A DNA stretch of 64,000 bases, taken from NCBI GenBank assembly GCA_001661245.1, contig KV454015.1:988145-1052144 (forward strand). The letters run 5' to 3'. The notes below the pieces were generated by a model that worked only from the letters and a program-made list of their open reading frames with translations, was not told where the DNA came from and did not search any database. Below are positions 20,013 to 28,838 of this stretch, in pieces. Made by a program: the position numbers and the translations under genes. Each line of letters opens with the position of its first letter. Position 1 is the stretch's first letter. The DNA is from Pachysolen tannophilus NRRL Y-2460. Its lineage: Eukaryota; Ascomycota; Pichiomycetes; Alaninales; Pachysolenaceae.

Positions 20013-20129
20013 AGCGTTCTCGCTAATTATGTAATACGATGGCATTTCCGAAATGCCATCGTAAGGAATTGTTTGTTTCTACCGGGGGTTTTGCCCGCCG
20101 TAGACTAACGGCTTTGGCCCATAAAGCCG
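20013..20129 (+). other. Cluster of four hairpins, candidate structured RNA or regulatory element
   Basis: Four inverted repeats stand in a row. First is AGCG-TTCT-CGCT (20013-20024). Second is a perfect 13-bp stem, TACGATGGCATTT with loop CCG (20035-20063). Third is an imperfect stem at 20079-20103 (CTACCGGGGG against GCCCGCCGTAG). Fourth is CGGCTTT-GGCCCAT-AAAGCCG (20109-20129). An A-rich then T-rich tail follows at 20141-20173, which could end a Pol III transcript on the plus strand. No A/B box is convincing and no known snRNA, snoRNA or RNase P signature was found, so its nature is open. Confidence 0.45.
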
Positions 20130-20956
20130 CTGCGCTGAATTAGAAAAAAAATTAATTTTTTATTTTTTTTTTTGCTTTTGTTTTGTTCCGGTTATTAAGA
20201 GCATCTCAAATTAAAACAAGCCGCAATATTAGAGGCTCGCTAGTACTTAACTTTAGAAGCTAAAATAGTTTAATTAGGGCTTTGGCTTGGCCCGTTGTTT
20301 GGTTCCATTTTTAGGCCCGTTTTTTTGAGATTGTGGCCTGGACTCACTTAAAGTAGATCCAAGACTGCGGGGTACGCGATGGAGACAGTAGCGGCAGCGG
20401 TAGTTGAACGGTAGTAAAAATTTGGGTAAAAAAAAAAATTTTAGGATTTTGGCCTACAGTTTAACGGTTTTCTATTTAATTGAATTCGAGAGTTTGACAA
20501 GACAAAAATTGTCTATTTTACTTTAGGCGTGTGATCCAATAAAAAGATGTAATTGACTTAACTCTTTTTTTAAAAGCACTACTTAATAGATAGAGGCAAA
20601 AAAAATTTGATTAATCTTTTTTTTTATCTTGTGGGTAATTTATCAAGAGTTATTTTGTAATTTTTCAAAACAGTTGTTCAAAAGTACTACATACACATAT
20701 GATGAAATATTATTTTGTCTGTACTGTTCATTGAAGAATAGATGAGAAGAATTGTAATCAATCTTGTTTATCTACTTTATTGTTCAACATTTTGTGTTTC
20801 ATGAGGTATACCTTTAGAACTCTTAATTGTATGGTTAAAGAATTTGCGGGCTGTAAGATAAGTACGATAAGTTATCAAAAAAAAGAGGCATATTAATAAT
20901 TTAATTTTTAAATATATATATATATATATATATACTTCATACCATTAGTTTATATC
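20130..20956. other. GC-enriched stretch and RMD5 promoter
   Basis: The part at 20180-20460 is unusually GC-rich for this genome. It has repeated GGCC-containing words: GGGCTTTGGCTTGGCCCGTT near 20277, GGCCCGTT again near 20313, TGGCCTGG and TTGGCCTAC. ATCTCAAA (near 20203) and TTTGAGAT (near 20325) could pair over a distance. Two GATAAG sites (20857-20862 and 20866-20871) and an (AT)n box lie within 100 bp of the RMD5 ATG. No open frame is credible. Confidence 0.45.
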
Positions 20957-22114
20957 ATGTCTAGCGACTTATATCTGTCATTAAAAGAAGATGTTCAAAA
21001 ACTTTCTTCGAATAAATCTTTAGATGAATGTTTTGTTGAGAGTGCTAAATTATTAAATGTTTTGAAAAAAGCTGAAAAGGAGTTATCAAATGATCAAGAT
21101 GATATTTTTAAATCATTACCTAAATATATTAATAATTGGAATGATGAAGTTACTAAAAAGGAAAAATCTATAAATCATTCGATTAGAAGATATAATAAAA
21201 CTATGGATAAATTTGATTCATTTGATATTGATGAAATTTATAAATATAAAATACCAATTGAAGATAATCAAAAAAATAAAAAATTAATTGATAGAGCTAT
21301 TATAATGCATTTACTTAGAAATGGAAATTTTACGGTTGCTCAAACTTTACAAGAACAAACTGGGTTGATGGTACCGAAAGAATTGATTGATAAATTTAAA
21401 GAATTATACGATATCTTAAATTCATTAATTAACGAATCAAATTTGGATAAAGCAATAGATTGGTGTAATAAAAATAAATTAGAGTTAAATGAGGTTGGAT
21501 CTGATTTGGGCTTTAATTTACATAAATTGAAATTTATAAAATTATATCAAAATGAAGAAGATCCTTTTAAAGCTTATAATTACGCAAAGGAAAATTTCCC
21601 CAATTATGGTCATTCACATTTAGATACAATTTCTAAATTAGTTTCAGATATAATGATTCATAATGAGTCGTCATCTGTGGATTTTTACAATGACTCTATA
21701 TTAAAGATTTCTCAGCAATTATCCAGGGTTTTCTGTTCCTTATTAGGATTATCATCAGAATCACCATTATATTCAACTTTATTGGCAAGTTTTTTTGCTT
21801 TGCCAAATTTTATTAAATTTAATAATGTATCAAAGAAAACAAAGAGATTAGATTGGACTACTAAAAATGAATTACTGTTTGAAGTTTTATTACCTAATTT
21901 CTTACAATACCATTCGGTGTTCATTTGTCCTGTTTCAAAAGAAGAAACTACCATTGATAACCCTCCGCTTGTATTACCTTGTAAGCATATCTTGTCAAAG
22001 GAAAGTGTGATGAAACTTTCAAGAAGAAATTCGAATAGCACTTTCAAATGTCCATATTGTCCTTCTATAACTAGGTACTCGGAGACTAAAATGGTTAAAT
22101 TTGTCAATATATAA
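20957..22114 (+). CDS. RMD5: GID/CTLH E3 ubiquitin ligase RING subunit Rmd5 (Gid2)
   Basis: The protein is 385 aa (S. cerevisiae 421 aa). It shows the CTLH-family order: an N-terminal helical region, a LisH-like segment (IMHLLRNGNFTVAQTLQEQTG, about 115-140), a CTLH region (LINESNLDKAIDWCNKNK) and a CRA region. A degenerate C-terminal RING follows (CPVSKEETTIDNPPLVLPCKH, then FKCPYCP). Family knowledge: Gid2/Rmd5 pairs with Gid9/Fyv10 to form the RING dimer that ubiquitinates gluconeogenic enzymes during glucose recovery. The conserved IDNPP loop and spaced Cys/His fit Rmd5 rather than Fyv10. Two GATAAG motifs lie about 90 bp upstream. Confidence 0.88.
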   Translation: MSSDLYLSLKEDVQKLSSNKSLDECFVESAKLLNVLKKAEKELSNDQDDIFKSLPKYINNWNDEVTKKEKSINHSIRRYNKTMDKFDSFDIDEIYKYKIPIEDNQKNKKLIDRAIIMHLLRNGNFTVAQTLQEQTGLMVPKELIDKFKELYDILNSLINESNLDKAIDWCNKNKLELNEVGSDLGFNLHKLKFIKLYQNEEDPFKAYNYAKENFPNYGHSHLDTISKLVSDIMIHNESSSVDFYNDSILKISQQLSRVFCSLLGLSSESPLYSTLLASFFALPNFIKFNNVSKKTKRLDWTTKNELLFEVLLPNFLQYHSVFICPVSKEETTIDNPPLVLPCKHILSKESVMKLSRRNSNSTFKCPYCPSITRYSETKMVKFVNI

Positions 22115-22474
22115 TATAATTTTACTATGAAATGAATTGGATATTTGTTTTTTTTTTCTTTTTAATGTTTTGTTTCGGGTTTTTTATTTAAATTAGGTTA
22201 GAATGTTTTCTGAATACCTGGAGGTTAATCTACAAGCTCATCAGAGTTTTTAATTTATAATATTAGTTGAATTGTAGTTGCAGTTAATTAGTTATACTGG
22301 TAAATTGGTAGTAATTACTCTTAAGGGCTTTAAAAATCTCTGGGGGCGCCAAACTCTTTTTTGGCTGTAAAGATAAAAAGAACAACCCACAATCCACAAT
22401 CAAACTAGAAATATAAATTATATTTTGTTTAATCAATTTGTTAATTAAGACGACTATTGAAGATATTATTCAAG
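22115..22474. other. Tandem intergenic region RMD5 to BRO1
   Basis: This holds the RMD5 3' end and BRO1 promoter. It is AT-rich, with one GC patch CTGGGGGCGCCAAACTC at about 22340 that includes GGCGCC. No gene seen. Confidence 0.5.
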
Positions 22475-25033
22475 ATGAAGAGTCAATTGTTAACTATTCC
22501 TAGTAAAAATACTGATAATTTGGACTGGATTCATCCTTTAAGAAATTATTTAATTAAGACATACGGTAATTATCAGGATTTCAATGAAGAGATAAATACG
22601 TTCAATAAATTAAGATCTGATGCTAAAGGCGTAAATAAAGATTTAACTGGAAGAGATATACTCTATCGTTACTATGGTCAATTGGAATTATTTGACTTAA
22701 GAATTCCTGTTGATGCAAATGGTGGAGTGAATATTAACTTTACTTGGTATGATGCTTTTAAAGAATCAAAAGAGTACACACAGCATTCTTTGGCTTTTGA
22801 GAAAGCAGGTGTTTTGTTCAACTTAGCTAGTGTATTATCACACATTGCTTCCGACGCATCAGATAAGGGAAATGATTATAAAACTTGTTATAGTTGTTTA
22901 CAATATGCTGCTGGTGTATTGTTATTTATAAGTGAGAATTTCTTACATGCACCTTCTCTGGATTTAAAACAAGAAACGGTAAAGGCTTTAGAAAAATTAA
23001 TGTTAGCTCAAGCACAGGAGGTATTTGTATTAAAATTACTTGATGGAGAAACTTATAAGAATTCTTTAGTGGCAAGATTATCGAAATCGACTTCAAATTT
23101 TTATAATTCAACTAATGAGTTATTGGAAAACTTGATAACAGAAGTTGGAATTCCATATCAATGGTTAAATCATTGTAAGGCAGAAGCTAAGTACTTTAAT
23201 GCATTGGCTTATTATCATCAGGCATTAAATTTAAAAGACCTACAAAAAATTGGAGAAGCAATTTCTTTTATGAAAGAATCACAAGAAGAAATTAAAGAAA
23301 TACAATCTAATTATACTTACCATACATTAACTACGTTAAAGGAGAACATCAAAACTTTATCAGAAAAAATCAAACTGGAATTACCTGTTTTAGAGAAAGA
23401 TAATGATTATATTTACCACGAAACAATTCCACTGTTTGCTTCATTACTGGAAATCAAAGCGTTAGACAGCTGTAAAGCAGTACCGATCAATGAACAGGGA
23501 ATTGATAAAGTTGTAGGGAATGATATTTTTGAAAAAATTATTCCACTTTCTATTCATGAACAAAGTTCAAAATATTCAGAGGAAAAAGCCAAGTTACTAA
23601 GACAAGAAGATGAGAAAATTGTAGTTAGCGATGAAGAATTAAAGTCGATTTTGGAATACTTGAACTTACCGAAAGCCTTAGTTGATATAAAAGAGATGTT
23701 AAAGGCTGAGAGCGAGGAAATTTATGATGATGATAATGACATCTTAGATCCTAGAATAAAAGATTTAGCATTTGAGGTGTCTTCTAACTCAATTGATCCT
23801 CAAAAATTGGAAAGTTTGAAGTCAAAAATTTATTCAAATTTGCAAAAAATTGAAAATGCTTTAAGTAATATTAAACCAAATGGTGATCCGAACATTAGTG
23901 AAAATATTGTTAATATCAGAGAGAAATTGATCAATAGCAAAAAATCACTATTACAGGCTGGAGAACAGGATGCAAAGATTGAAAGTTTGATCAAACCATA
24001 TCGACAACAATATGACATGTTAAGATTAGGGCCTAATAATCCTCAGTTGCTTTCATTTTTCCGGAATGGCAGTGATAAAGCAAAAGAGGAACCTAGTTTG
24101 CTAGATATTGATAATTCAGATTTAGGATCCGATCGAGAAATTGAAATATTAATTAATGAAGTTGAAGGCATGATTCAAGATTTGTATAATTTGAAAAAAG
24201 GAAGGCATAACGTTTATTCAGAATTTCAAGAAAAAGTTCATAACGACGATATTTCAAATATTTTAATATTGAACAAAAGTAATATATCAAATATTGAAAA
24301 TGAGCTATTCCAGCAAGAGTTATTAAAATTTGAACCTTTAAGAAATCAAATTGAGGCTAATTTGAAAAAGCAAGATACATATATCAAAAATTTGAAACTT
24401 AAAATGTCTATACTTATGAAAAATCGTAAAATTTTGAAAATGTCCAATAGCAGTTTTGTCATGTCTAAGAAAATTACAAATTTCTTGAAAATCCAAGAAA
24501 ACGATATATTGAAAAGATATTTGAATGGTTTGAATCTGGCATTGAAATTCTATTCAGATTTATCAATATTTGTTGAAGAAGTTGAAGTTGATGTTAATGG
24601 ATTAGTAAGTGAGTCAAAGTCTTCTGCATCTAATAGTAACTGGGATATTTTGAATAACTTCCAACGATTAAGTGTAGGAAGTAATAGTAATGTGTCACCG
24701 GCAGCATCAAGATCGCCATCAACATGGAATAACAACAACAATACAACTCGAGATTACCAATCTCTGAATTACAACCCATCAGCCCCATCTCAGCCACCGT
24801 TGCTACCTCCAAAACCTAATCGGACAGGAAGCACTACAAGTGATAACATGCTGAATTATTACCGTCAACTGCAGCCACAGCAGTTACAACAACCGCAGCA
24901 GCAAGTTCCTTCTTTTGGATTAGAGGCTTTAGATAATCAAACTCATTATCAGCAAGGAAAACCCTCTGCCGGCTCTATCTACGATAATCCACCAAGTTTT
25001 GATCCAACGATTTACTCAAAATATGGTAACTAA
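22475..25033 (+). CDS. BRO1: ESCRT-associated Bro1
   Basis: The product is 852 aa from the ATG at 22475; a 6-codon upstream extension begins at TTG. The S. cerevisiae protein is 844 aa. The BRO1 domain (1 to about 370) carries family blocks DLTGRDILYRYYGQLELFDLRIP, FTWYDAF, SLAFEKAGVLFNLASVLSHIA, LMLAQAQEVFVLKLL and CKAEAKYFNALAYYH. A coiled V domain follows (about 380-710). A Pro/Gln-rich tail contains PPLLPPKPNR and ends near SFDPTIYSKYGN. Family knowledge: Bro1 binds Snf7 on endosomes and recruits the deubiquitinase Doa4 in multivesicular body sorting. The tail and length favour Bro1 over Rim20. Confidence 0.93.
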   Translation: MKSQLLTIPSKNTDNLDWIHPLRNYLIKTYGNYQDFNEEINTFNKLRSDAKGVNKDLTGRDILYRYYGQLELFDLRIPVDANGGVNINFTWYDAFKESKEYTQHSLAFEKAGVLFNLASVLSHIASDASDKGNDYKTCYSCLQYAAGVLLFISENFLHAPSLDLKQETVKALEKLMLAQAQEVFVLKLLDGETYKNSLVARLSKSTSNFYNSTNELLENLITEVGIPYQWLNHCKAEAKYFNALAYYHQALNLKDLQKIGEAISFMKESQEEIKEIQSNYTYHTLTTLKENIKTLSEKIKLELPVLEKDNDYIYHETIPLFASLLEIKALDSCKAVPINEQGIDKVVGNDIFEKIIPLSIHEQSSKYSEEKAKLLRQEDEKIVVSDEELKSILEYLNLPKALVDIKEMLKAESEEIYDDDNDILDPRIKDLAFEVSSNSIDPQKLESLKSKIYSNLQKIENALSNIKPNGDPNISENIVNIREKLINSKKSLLQAGEQDAKIESLIKPYRQQYDMLRLGPNNPQLLSFFRNGSDKAKEEPSLLDIDNSDLGSDREIEILINEVEGMIQDLYNLKKGRHNVYSEFQEKVHNDDISNILILNKSNISNIENELFQQELLKFEPLRNQIEANLKKQDTYIKNLKLKMSILMKNRKILKMSNSSFVMSKKITNFLKIQENDILKRYLNGLNLALKFYSDLSIFVEEVEVDVNGLVSESKSSASNSNWDILNNFQRLSVGSNSNVSPAASRSPSTWNNNNNTTRDYQSLNYNPSAPSQPPLLPPKPNRTGSTTSDNMLNYYRQLQPQQLQQPQQQVPSFGLEALDNQTHYQQGKPSAGSIYDNPPSFDPTIYSKYGN

Positions 25034-25297
25034 GTGTATCCATTTAATTTTACTTTTTCGTTCCTAAATAGTAGATCCAATGTATCTTATGATTATATAT
25101 CAGCAAATACTATCTATATATGTAGAATTACAATCAAGGTTCTACCAAGTTACTAATTAGCAATTGTCTACGGTAACGTTAAAAAAANAAAAAAGTAAAA
25201 GAAATTTAAATGTCCATTGAATATGAGAGGTTGCCTCAACGTAAACAAGGCTAGCAGATTACATATATATATATATATATATATATTTATCAGTTAA
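25034..25297. other. BRO1 3' region up to the assembly gap
   Basis: AT-rich sequence with one ambiguous base at 25188 inside an A-tract and an (AT)n run at 25262-25286 abutting the gap. It may hold the BRO1 terminator. A short ATG-led frame at 25210 (MSIEYERLPQRK) stops after 14 codons. Confidence 0.5.
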
Positions 25298-25984
25298 NNN
25301 NNNNNNNNNNNNNNNNNNNNNNNNNNNNNNNNNNNNNNNNNNNNNNNNNNNNNNNNNNNNNNNNNNNNNNNNNNNNNNNNNNNNNNNNNNNNNNNNNNNN
25401 NNNNNNNNNNNNNNNNNNNNNNNNNNNNNNNNNNNNNNNNNNNNNNNNNNNNNNNNNNNNNNNNNNNNNNNNNNNNNNNNNNNNNNNNNNNNNNNNNNNN
25501 NNNNNNNNNNNNNNNNNNNNNNNNNNNNNNNNNNNNNNNNNNNNNNNNNNNNNNNNNNNNNNNNNNNNNNNNNNNNNNNNNNNNNNNNNNNNNNNNNNNN
25601 NNNNNNNNNNNNNNNNNNNNNNNNNNNNNNNNNNNNNNNNNNNNNNNNNNNNNNNNNNNNNNNNNNNNNNNNNNNNNNNNNNNNNNNNNNNNNNNNNNNN
25701 NNNNNNNNNNNNNNNNNNNNNNNNNNNNNNNNNNNNNNNNNNNNNNNNNNNNNNNNNNNNNNNNNNNNNNNNNNNNNNNNNNNNNNNNNNNNNNNNNNNN
25801 NNNNNNNNNNNNNNNNNNNNNNNNNNNNNNNNNNNNNNNNNNNNNNNNNNNNNNNNNNNNNNNNNNNNNNNNNNNNNNNNNNNNNNNNNNNNNNNNNNNN
25901 NNNNNNNNNNNNNNNNNNNNNNNNNNNNNNNNNNNNNNNNNNNNNNNNNNNNNNNNNNNNNNNNNNNNNNNNNNNNNNNNNNNN
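25298..25984. other. Assembly gap (687 N)
   Basis: A run of N from 25298 to 25984. It lies within or just upstream of the RHO3 intron, so it probably contains RHO3 exon 1 and its promoter. The (AT)n flank suggests a low-complexity cause. Confidence 0.98.
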
Positions 25985-26030
25985 CATTTATATTAAGTTT
26001 TAGTAGTACTAACATTTTCTTATTTAATAG

Positions 26031-26674
26031 TTCAACGTAAGATAGTTATCTTAGGTGATGGTGCTTGTGGTAAGACTTCTTTGTTAAATGTTTTCACAAG
26101 AGGTTATTTTCCCCAAGTTTATGAGCCTACTGTTTTTGAAAATTATATTCATGATATATTTATTGATGGTCAACAATTACAATTATCTTTATGGGATACA
26201 GCGGGTCAAGAAGAATTTGATAGGTTAAGGTCCTTGTCTTATAGTGATACGCATTGTATTATGCTTTGTTTTTCAATTGACTCTATGGATTCTTTAGAAA
26301 ATGTGGAAAATAAATGGGTTGGAGAAATTTTGGAACATTGTGAAGGTGTTAAATTAGTCTTGGTAGCTTTAAAATGTGATCTAAGAATGGAAGATGAAGG
26401 TGAAGACACTGAAGAAATTCAAAATAATATAATACCAGAAAACAACTTGAATGGCTCTCAGAAAAAAAGGAAAAGATTGGTATCATATGAAGAAGGTTTA
26501 GCTGTTGCCAAGAGAATAGGCGCATTGAGATATTTAGAATGTTCAGCAAAGAAAAATAGAGGTGTGAATGAGGTCTTTACCGAAGCAGCAAGATGTGCAT
26601 TAGCAGGAAAGCTGAAAGGTGCTGGTGGTGGTCTGGAAGATACCGATGATGGTAAAAAATGTGTTATTATGTGA
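26031..26674 (+). CDS. RHO3: Rho-type GTPase Rho3, exon 2 (exon 1 in gap)
   Basis: The visible exon starts at 26031 after a textbook branch point TACTAAC (26007-26013) and acceptor TTTAATAG. Two bases complete a split codon, then QRKIVILGDGACGKTSLL begins, so exon 1 and the start codon are missing. About 213 residues follow: switch I region GYFPQVYEPTVFENYIHDIF, WDTAGQEEFDRLRSLSYSD, specificity motifs KCDL and ECSAK, and prenylation CaaX box CVIM after a basic KK. Family knowledge: Rho3 controls actin polarity and exocyst-dependent secretion. An Asn/Glu-rich loop (about 125-150) is a known variable insertion. The next gene is PRM5-like; RHO3 and PRM5 are neighbours in S. cerevisiae. Confidence 0.95.
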
Positions 26675-26689
26675 AAATGAAGAAAAAGT

Positions 26690-26746
26690 TTGTGTTTGGG
26701 TGTGTGGGGTTTGTGTGTCTGTGTGTGTCTCTGTGAGTGTGTGTTT
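26690..26746 (+). repeat. TG-rich low-complexity tract after RHO3
   Basis: Irregular GT-rich DNA (GTGTTTGGGTGTGTGGGG, then alternating TG with CT interruptions) starts 16 bp past the RHO3 stop. It lacks the 9-bp phase of the GGTGT minisatellites. It may form part of the 3' UTR. Confidence 0.75.
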
Positions 26747-27501
26747 CTCTATCTGCATTTGGATTTTGTTTGTCGCTTTTATAAAAAAACAGCAACTCCA
26801 AAATAGGAGTGTTAATTCATTTGAACTGTTATTACTGTCATTGAGATATCTCCTTTTTTTTAAAAGAAAAAAAAAAAAAAAAAAAAAAAAAAATTATCAA
26901 GAAAAAATGGTCTACATATTATTATTATTATATTTAGCACATTTCTGCTATTAAAGTATTTGTCTTTCTTTTATTTTTTTTTAGAAAAAATTTTATTGTC
27001 TTTCTTTTAAACTCCAGTTTTTTAATATCTCGCTGGTCACTTCTTAATTATAATTTTTGTGTATTTTTACTTTTTATTTAAAAAAGATTTTAGAATATAT
27101 ATATCTATTTTATAGACGTTTACAGAGTTGTTTTTTTTTTTTTGCGGGATGTCACCGCCCATTTGTCTGCCTAAATGTTTACTAGATCCGGTTTGAATTC
27201 TGCGGGAAAACACCGGAGAATTCTCCGGTTAATTTTTTTTATTTTTCTATTTTTTTTAAGGTTTTCAAATGCAATGCAAAGTTACATTTTTGTTTACAAA
27301 AACGAAAAAACGGCTTCAATGAGATCAAAAGTATTTAATACCAATACTTAAAATCAAAAGTACTAAAAATATTAAAAGCTCTATAAACCAATTTTTTAAA
27401 AGTAAAGAAGGGCTTATATAAGTTTGGAGTTTATACTTGGACTTGTAATTTTGAAGTAAGATTTTAGTAAGTTATTGGTGAGAATATATAAATATTGAAT
27501 A
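26747..27501. other. RHO3 to PRM5-like intergenic region
   Basis: Homopolymer-rich sequence, with an A-tract at about 26866-26893 and several T-tracts. A GC-rich island at about 27145-27230 contains CGCGGG-like words and an 18-bp perfect palindrome listed separately. No gene seen. Confidence 0.5.
27212..27229. promoter_or_regulatory. 18-bp perfect palindrome ACCGGAGAATTCTCCGGT
   Basis: Two CGGAGAA half-sites are inverted around the centre, giving CGG-N8-CCG, the layout of sites bound by fungal Zn2Cys6 dimers. It is about 275 bp upstream of the PRM5-like ATG. Another CCGG lies just upstream (27198). The same CGGAGAA word recurs three times at 55248-55317. Confidence 0.55.
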
Positions 27502-28596
27502 ATGAGCTTTCCAACTTTAAGTATAGGTAGAGATCTGGAAACTGTAACGTTATCAAGTTTAACCACCACAACAGAGTTTTCCGGTGTTTCAAGCACAAGC
27601 GATCTTATAGATTCATCAACTACTTCTATTTCTATTCCTGTTGGAGGGTTAAAAGAACTGTTGAAGTTTTCTTCTCGGACACAAACATCATCATCAACTG
27701 CATCGGAGTCCAATACATATACTTACACGACTCCGATAATAGGTGTACCTCCATCGGATAATAATCCTTTTATCTTGAGAACAAATAGTACTTCAGGAAC
27801 AGTGTTTATTTGTTTTGGTGCTATTTCTGGTTTTATTCTTATTGCAACATTTATATCATATATGTATAATTCTTGGAGAGCAAATAGGGTTACTAAAAAA
27901 GGTGCATATGGAAGTGGTAGTAAAGATACAAAAACTAAAATTCAAAATAATGATGAATTTGAAACGAAATTAAATTTACAATCTGAATATAATTTAAATC
28001 CTCTTCTGTCAAGATATGAAGATTATTATAGTTGGAATAATAATAATAATAATAATAATAATATCAGTAATAATAATAATAGATTTTTCATTTCTGGACT
28101 GCGACCACAGATGTCAAGTAATCATCATACAAGACAAAATTCCAATTTTTCAGGAGCATCGACCACTTATTACCCACCAAATAAAAATGATATAACAAAA
28201 ATGTTTATATCACCTACAGGAGAAGTTATTAACGTTCGTAATAATAGTTCATATCATTTCCAACAAGATTCAAATATTTCAATGCCTGAAAGACCTTCTT
28301 CAACTCCAGTACTACTATCATCTTCCAATATTGCATTTGGAGGAAGTAATAGTTCAATAAACACTTTTCATCATCAGTTACAAACTCAGCATAATAGATC
28401 TTTTTCATATATTTCACCTACTCAATATCATATTAATGATACTTCTCCAATTCCAGGTATTATTACAAATTTTTCAAAACAACAGCAGCGACAGCAAAAA
28501 GGTAGAAAAGCTAGAAGTACTATTCCTAGTATGTTCTTAGATAACATATTGGATTCAAATGATCAATCAAAAACAAACAGCATAGACAATGAGTAG
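27502..28596 (+). CDS. Prm5/Ynl058c-like single-pass membrane protein
   Basis: The protein is 364 aa. There is no obvious cleavable signal peptide. Residues 1-90 are Ser/Thr-rich, as in O-glycosylated ectodomains. The segment NPFILRTNSTSGTVFICFGAISGFILIAT leads into one membrane span (about 102-122), followed by a basic cytosolic start (SWRANRVTKKG). The tail is Asn/Ser-rich with a poly-Asn run near 180. The NPF-x(8)-TVF-x-x-x-GA-x-x-G block before and inside the span is what I associate with S. cerevisiae Prm5, Ynl058c and Csi2. RHO3 next door supports PRM5, since YIL118W/YIL117C are adjacent in S. cerevisiae. Function is poorly known; PRM5 responds to pheromone and cell-wall signalling. Confidence 0.7.
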   Translation: MSFPTLSIGRDLETVTLSSLTTTTEFSGVSSTSDLIDSSTTSISIPVGGLKELLKFSSRTQTSSSTASESNTYTYTTPIIGVPPSDNNPFILRTNSTSGTVFICFGAISGFILIATFISYMYNSWRANRVTKKGAYGSGSKDTKTKIQNNDEFETKLNLQSEYNLNPLLSRYEDYYSWNNNNNNNNNISNNNNRFFISGLRPQMSSNHHTRQNSNFSGASTTYYPPNKNDITKMFISPTGEVINVRNNSSYHFQQDSNISMPERPSSTPVLLSSSNIAFGGSNSSINTFHHQLQTQHNRSFSYISPTQYHINDTSPIPGIITNFSKQQQRQQKGRKARSTIPSMFLDNILDSNDQSKTNSIDNE

Positions 28597-28838
28597 AAAG
28601 TCAGAATAAGTAATTGAAAAGACTTTGTATATTTTTTTTTTTTCACTTTCATTTTCAATTTCATTTTACTTTTATAATAAAAGTTCGAAACTATTGTATT
28701 GTTTTATACACTGTAATTAAGTACGCTTTTTGTATACATAATTGAAAAAAATACTTGACATTTTTTTTTTTATTTTTTAAAATGAAAATACAAGTTTTAA
28801 TCAGTATTTTAATGGACTTGTTATATAACTGGTGAGAA

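Noticed and set aside
20035-20063. Point-centromere CDEIII element, because TTTCCGAAA is at the centre of the palindrome
   Set aside because: The TGT half-site of CDEIII is missing and I found no CDEI (RTCACRTG) with an AT-rich spacer of the right size.
26619-26954. Frame overlapping the RHO3 3' end
   Set aside because: Overlaps the real gene in another frame and runs through TG and A low-complexity tracts.
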